Shown: positions 14,047-15,770 of the stretch, piece after piece | Position numbering within the stretch: position 1 is the stretch's first letter | Layout of the letters: each line of letters starts with the position of its first letter | Assembly (NCBI GenBank): GCA_947038135.1 | Contig: CAMQVM010000010.1 | Span: 1 to 15,770, forward strand | Source of the DNA: an uncultured Rikenellaceae bacterium | GTDB taxonomy: Bacteria > Bacteroidota > Bacteroidia > Bacteroidales > Rikenellaceae | DNA: 15,770 bases | Reading direction: 5' to 3' | Position numbers and translations under genes: made by a program | The notes under the pieces: model-generated | What the model was told of the DNA's origin: nothing | What the model saw: only the letters and a program-made list of their open reading frames with translations | The model's database searches: none

Positions 14047-14076
14047 CAAAAATATTATTCGGTTACTATTTCACAA
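14047..14076 (-). promoter_or_regulatory. Candidate promoter for the methyltransferase operon
   Basis: On the minus strand TATTTTTG (14054-14047) matches the TAnnTTTG -7 consensus, and TTG (14076-14074) lies 19 bases upstream, the expected -33 spacing. It overlaps the 3' end of the gene at 14055-14666 and ends 31 bases before the C5 methyltransferase ATG. The methyltransferase genes could therefore be expressed separately from the genes to the right. Confidence 0.45.
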
Positions 14077-14666
14077 TTTTCGTAATACTCCATTTTGTTA
14101 ATCGCTAAGCCTTGACCGATAAGGTCGTTGACATCAAAGTGCCATTGATAGAGAAGCTGATAATCCAATAACGATAATTGTATCGTGGAGCATCTAAAGT
14201 CGTCGTCGTCCATAAGCCAATAATATTCTATAATACCACAATCTAATTGGTAGAAGTCTTCTTCAAGTGATATTTCATCACAATATGCCAATTCGAAACT
14301 GTAGTCATTGGGTGTTCTTTTCATCAACTCAATAATTGGCACAAATGGCTCGCCGTTATTGTATCCGTCAATAGTCATAGGCTTATCAATGGCTGACATA
14401 GGAATTAGTAGAGGTCTTACCTCATGGCAAAACATTCTCTCTAGTTCGTCAAGACAATAATCATTGCTTTCGTCATCTCCTTGACTAATCGGTATTATCT
14501 CGCCCTGCGGGTCTGCTTCTACATAATAACCTATTACTAGCTCAGTGTCTACGTGACCATGTATATTTGCCACTATTTTAAATCCGTCAATATCGACAAC
14601 TACTTGTGGTTTATATAGCAAATATCCACTAATATCTGCTATCTCTAATTTTCTTTCGTTTTTCAT
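14055..14666 (-). CDS. Conserved hypothetical Bacteroidales-phage protein
   Basis: The 203-residue, strongly acidic protein resembles a family common in Bacteroidales prophages with no assigned function. The family marks I see are an N-terminal KLEIADISGYLLYKPQVVV strand region, a middle VRPLLIPMSAID segment, and the C-terminal LLYQWHFDVNDLIGQGLAIN. Asp and Glu clusters (LMDDDDF near residue 150) give it a low predicted pI, as in some DNA-mimic anti-defence proteins, though acidity alone does not establish that role. It lies 20 bases after the gene at 14687-14923. A promoter candidate for the next gene overlaps its last bases. No membrane segment is seen. Confidence 0.68.
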   Translation of the reverse strand: MKNERKLEIADISGYLLYKPQVVVDIDGFKIVANIHGHVDTELVIGYYVEADPQGEIIPISQGDDESNDYCLDELERMFCHEVRPLLIPMSAIDKPMTIDGYNNGEPFVPIIELMKRTPNDYSFELAYCDEISLEEDFYQLDCGIIEYYWLMDDDDFRCSTIQLSLLDYQLLYQWHFDVNDLIGQGLAINKMEYYENCEIVTE

Positions 14667-14686
14667 AATCTATTTTTTTGCCACTA

Positions 14687-14923
14687 TTATTTTAAATCAA
14701 TTCTAACATTTACTATCTGAACTTTCAAATAATCTTTTTCATAGCTTTCTTTACATTCTTTAATCGCAGATTGAAGAGATAAGCCTGAGTATATACTAGC
14801 CGTGACTTCCATCGGATAAAATGCTAAATGTGTTGCAAAATAGCAACGGAAATCCAATTCTATAGCTATTTCCTCCTCCTCATTATCTACTATGTGATCA
14901 TAGTCTATATTTACTGTTTTCAT
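14687..14923 (-). CDS. Small acidic hypothetical protein
   Basis: I do not recognise this 78-residue protein. It has an acidic patch (DNEEEEIAIELDF, residues 13-25), an aromatic middle, and an amphipathic helix near 48-65 (LSLQSAIKECKESYEKDYL). It sits 13 bases downstream of the gene at 14937-15209 and 20 bases upstream of the next gene, with the same orientation, so it is probably part of the same operon. Coding is supported by tight spacing and plausible composition only. Confidence 0.55.
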   Translation of the reverse strand: MKTVNIDYDHIVDNEEEEIAIELDFRCYFATHLAFYPMEVTASIYSGLSLQSAIKECKESYEKDYLKVQIVNVRIDLK

Positions 14924-14936
14924 ATCAATTATTATT

Positions 14937-15209
14937 TTATAGTTGTTTTAAAAATTCATTAAATCTATTAGCGATACCCTGGGCTATTTCAGGAGTGGTA
15001 AAAACATCATCAGCTGCAACAAAACAGCCATTGATATAGTAAATGGTAGATGGTGCTTCATGCAAATTTTTACGCCTATTGTTTATCACATACTCAACCA
15101 CACCATCTTTCACCTCCACTTCTGCATTACCACAATCTGCCTCATGCAGTTGAAGATATCGCACCTTATCACCTTTATTATATTTTGGTAGTTTTTTCAT
15201 AACCATCAT
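14937..15209 (-). CDS. Small hypothetical protein, possibly SH3-like
   Basis: The 90-residue product begins MMVMKKLPKYNKGDKVRYL. The KYNKGDKVRYL segment followed by alternating strands (AEVEVKDGVVEYVI) resembles a small SH3/KOW-type barrel, and the last 20 residues look like one helix. I cannot name a function. Three Met codons near the start (residues 1, 2 and 4) make the exact initiation site uncertain. The one at 15200 directly precedes KKLPKY and is the usual-looking start. The gene is in the same orientation and operon-like spacing as its neighbours, with 50 bp to the gene on its right. Confidence 0.6.
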   Translation of the reverse strand: MMVMKKLPKYNKGDKVRYLQLHEADCGNAEVEVKDGVVEYVINNRRKNLHEAPSTIYYINGCFVAADDVFTTPEIAQGIANRFNEFLKQL

Positions 15210-15259
15210 ATTAATTACTATTTAACATAAACATACTCACACTTTTAAGTATTTATATG

Positions 15260-15766
15260 TTAGATATCATCAGGTAGTGAATATTTCTCTTTATCAGCTC
15301 GAGTCACCCAACTCACTCTTTCACTATAACCAATCCGTATAGGCGCATAGTACGACATATCACAACTGTTTTTTTGCATTTCATTACACATTTCGATATA
15401 TGAATAAACTTTACATTTAATATCTACATTTAATATATCAGATATATTTATATGCTTGTATTTAAACGTATTAAGAACAGTATTAAGAGCATACTCCAGC
15501 TGTTTAGATGGCATCTCCGTTTTGTCAATTTGCTCAGCAAGAAGATCAAAAAACTCTTTTTTCATATTCGGAAACGCAACAGATAGCTTTTGTATAGTTG
15601 CGACTATTTGCCCTGGTGATGCCTGTGTGCTTTTAATGAAAATAGAAATCTCGCTACTCCCAGTCTTGCTTAGTTCTTGACCTACTGATACCATTTTCAA
15701 CTGCTTGCACAAGCTCATCGCAGGTTGGTTTTTCATGATCTCTGCTATTTTGTTGTTTTCCATCAC
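15260..15766 (-). CDS. Conserved hypothetical phage protein
   Basis: The 168-residue frame begins with adjacent GTG (15766-15764) and ATG (15763-15761) codons. The ATG is the likelier start, but the frame is open to the window edge, so a longer protein cannot be excluded. The middle is helical (MKKEFFDLLAEQI, then MPSKQLEYALNTVLNTFKYK). It is followed by INISDILNVDIKCKVYSYIE, a pattern I recall from a Bacteroidales phage family found near replication genes. The C-terminus ends in a basic-aromatic stretch (RVSWVTRADKEKYSLP). Function is unknown; a role linked to replication is only a positional guess. A 50-bp gap without a visible promoter consensus follows. Confidence 0.65.
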   Translation of the reverse strand: MMENNKIAEIMKNQPAMSLCKQLKMVSVGQELSKTGSSEISIFIKSTQASPGQIVATIQKLSVAFPNMKKEFFDLLAEQIDKTEMPSKQLEYALNTVLNTFKYKHINISDILNVDIKCKVYSYIEMCNEMQKNSCDMSYYAPIRIGYSERVSWVTRADKEKYSLPDDI

Positions 15767-15770
15767 CTTT

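Overview
The window looks like part of a tailed-phage or prophage genome from a Bacteroidota (Bacteroidales-type) host. The base composition is AT-rich. Every gene I can support lies on the minus strand. Candidate promoters match the Bacteroidota TAnnTTTG -7 element. Many small proteins resemble families I associate with Bacteroides/Parabacteroides prophages. No integrase, transposase, tRNA, lysis gene or attachment site is visible, so I cannot say whether the element is integrated or which species carries it.

In transcription order (right to left) there are three blocks. (1) 15766-9354 is an early/middle or accessory block. It holds small conserved hypothetical proteins, a C5-cytosine DNA methyltransferase broken by one in-frame amber codon (12303-14015), a D12-class adenine methyltransferase (11464-12300), a small lipoprotein, an ASCH/PUA-like protein (10572-11189) and three further unknowns. 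It ends in a 216-bp gap with a perfect hairpin and a strong terminator. (2) 9137-4209 is a head/structural block with its own promoter. It holds an S49 peptidase, a large major capsid protein with a scaffold-like N-terminus, a virion-like protein with an odd lipoprotein-type N-terminus, a five-repeat protein, and two small proteins. The repeat protein appears joined to the next gene by a -1 frameshift at an A9 tract. The block ends in a 12-bp-stem terminator. (3) 4112-1 is a packaging block with its own promoter: small terminase, large terminase, a conserved small protein, and a portal protein that runs off the left edge.

The blocks fit modification of phage DNA, prohead assembly and maturation, then packaging through the portal. 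The capsid module lies upstream of the terminase-portal module, the reverse of the usual order. The two observations most worth following are the A9 -1 frameshift that would give a 312-residue fusion (4493-5430) and the single amber codon in an otherwise intact C5 methyltransferase.
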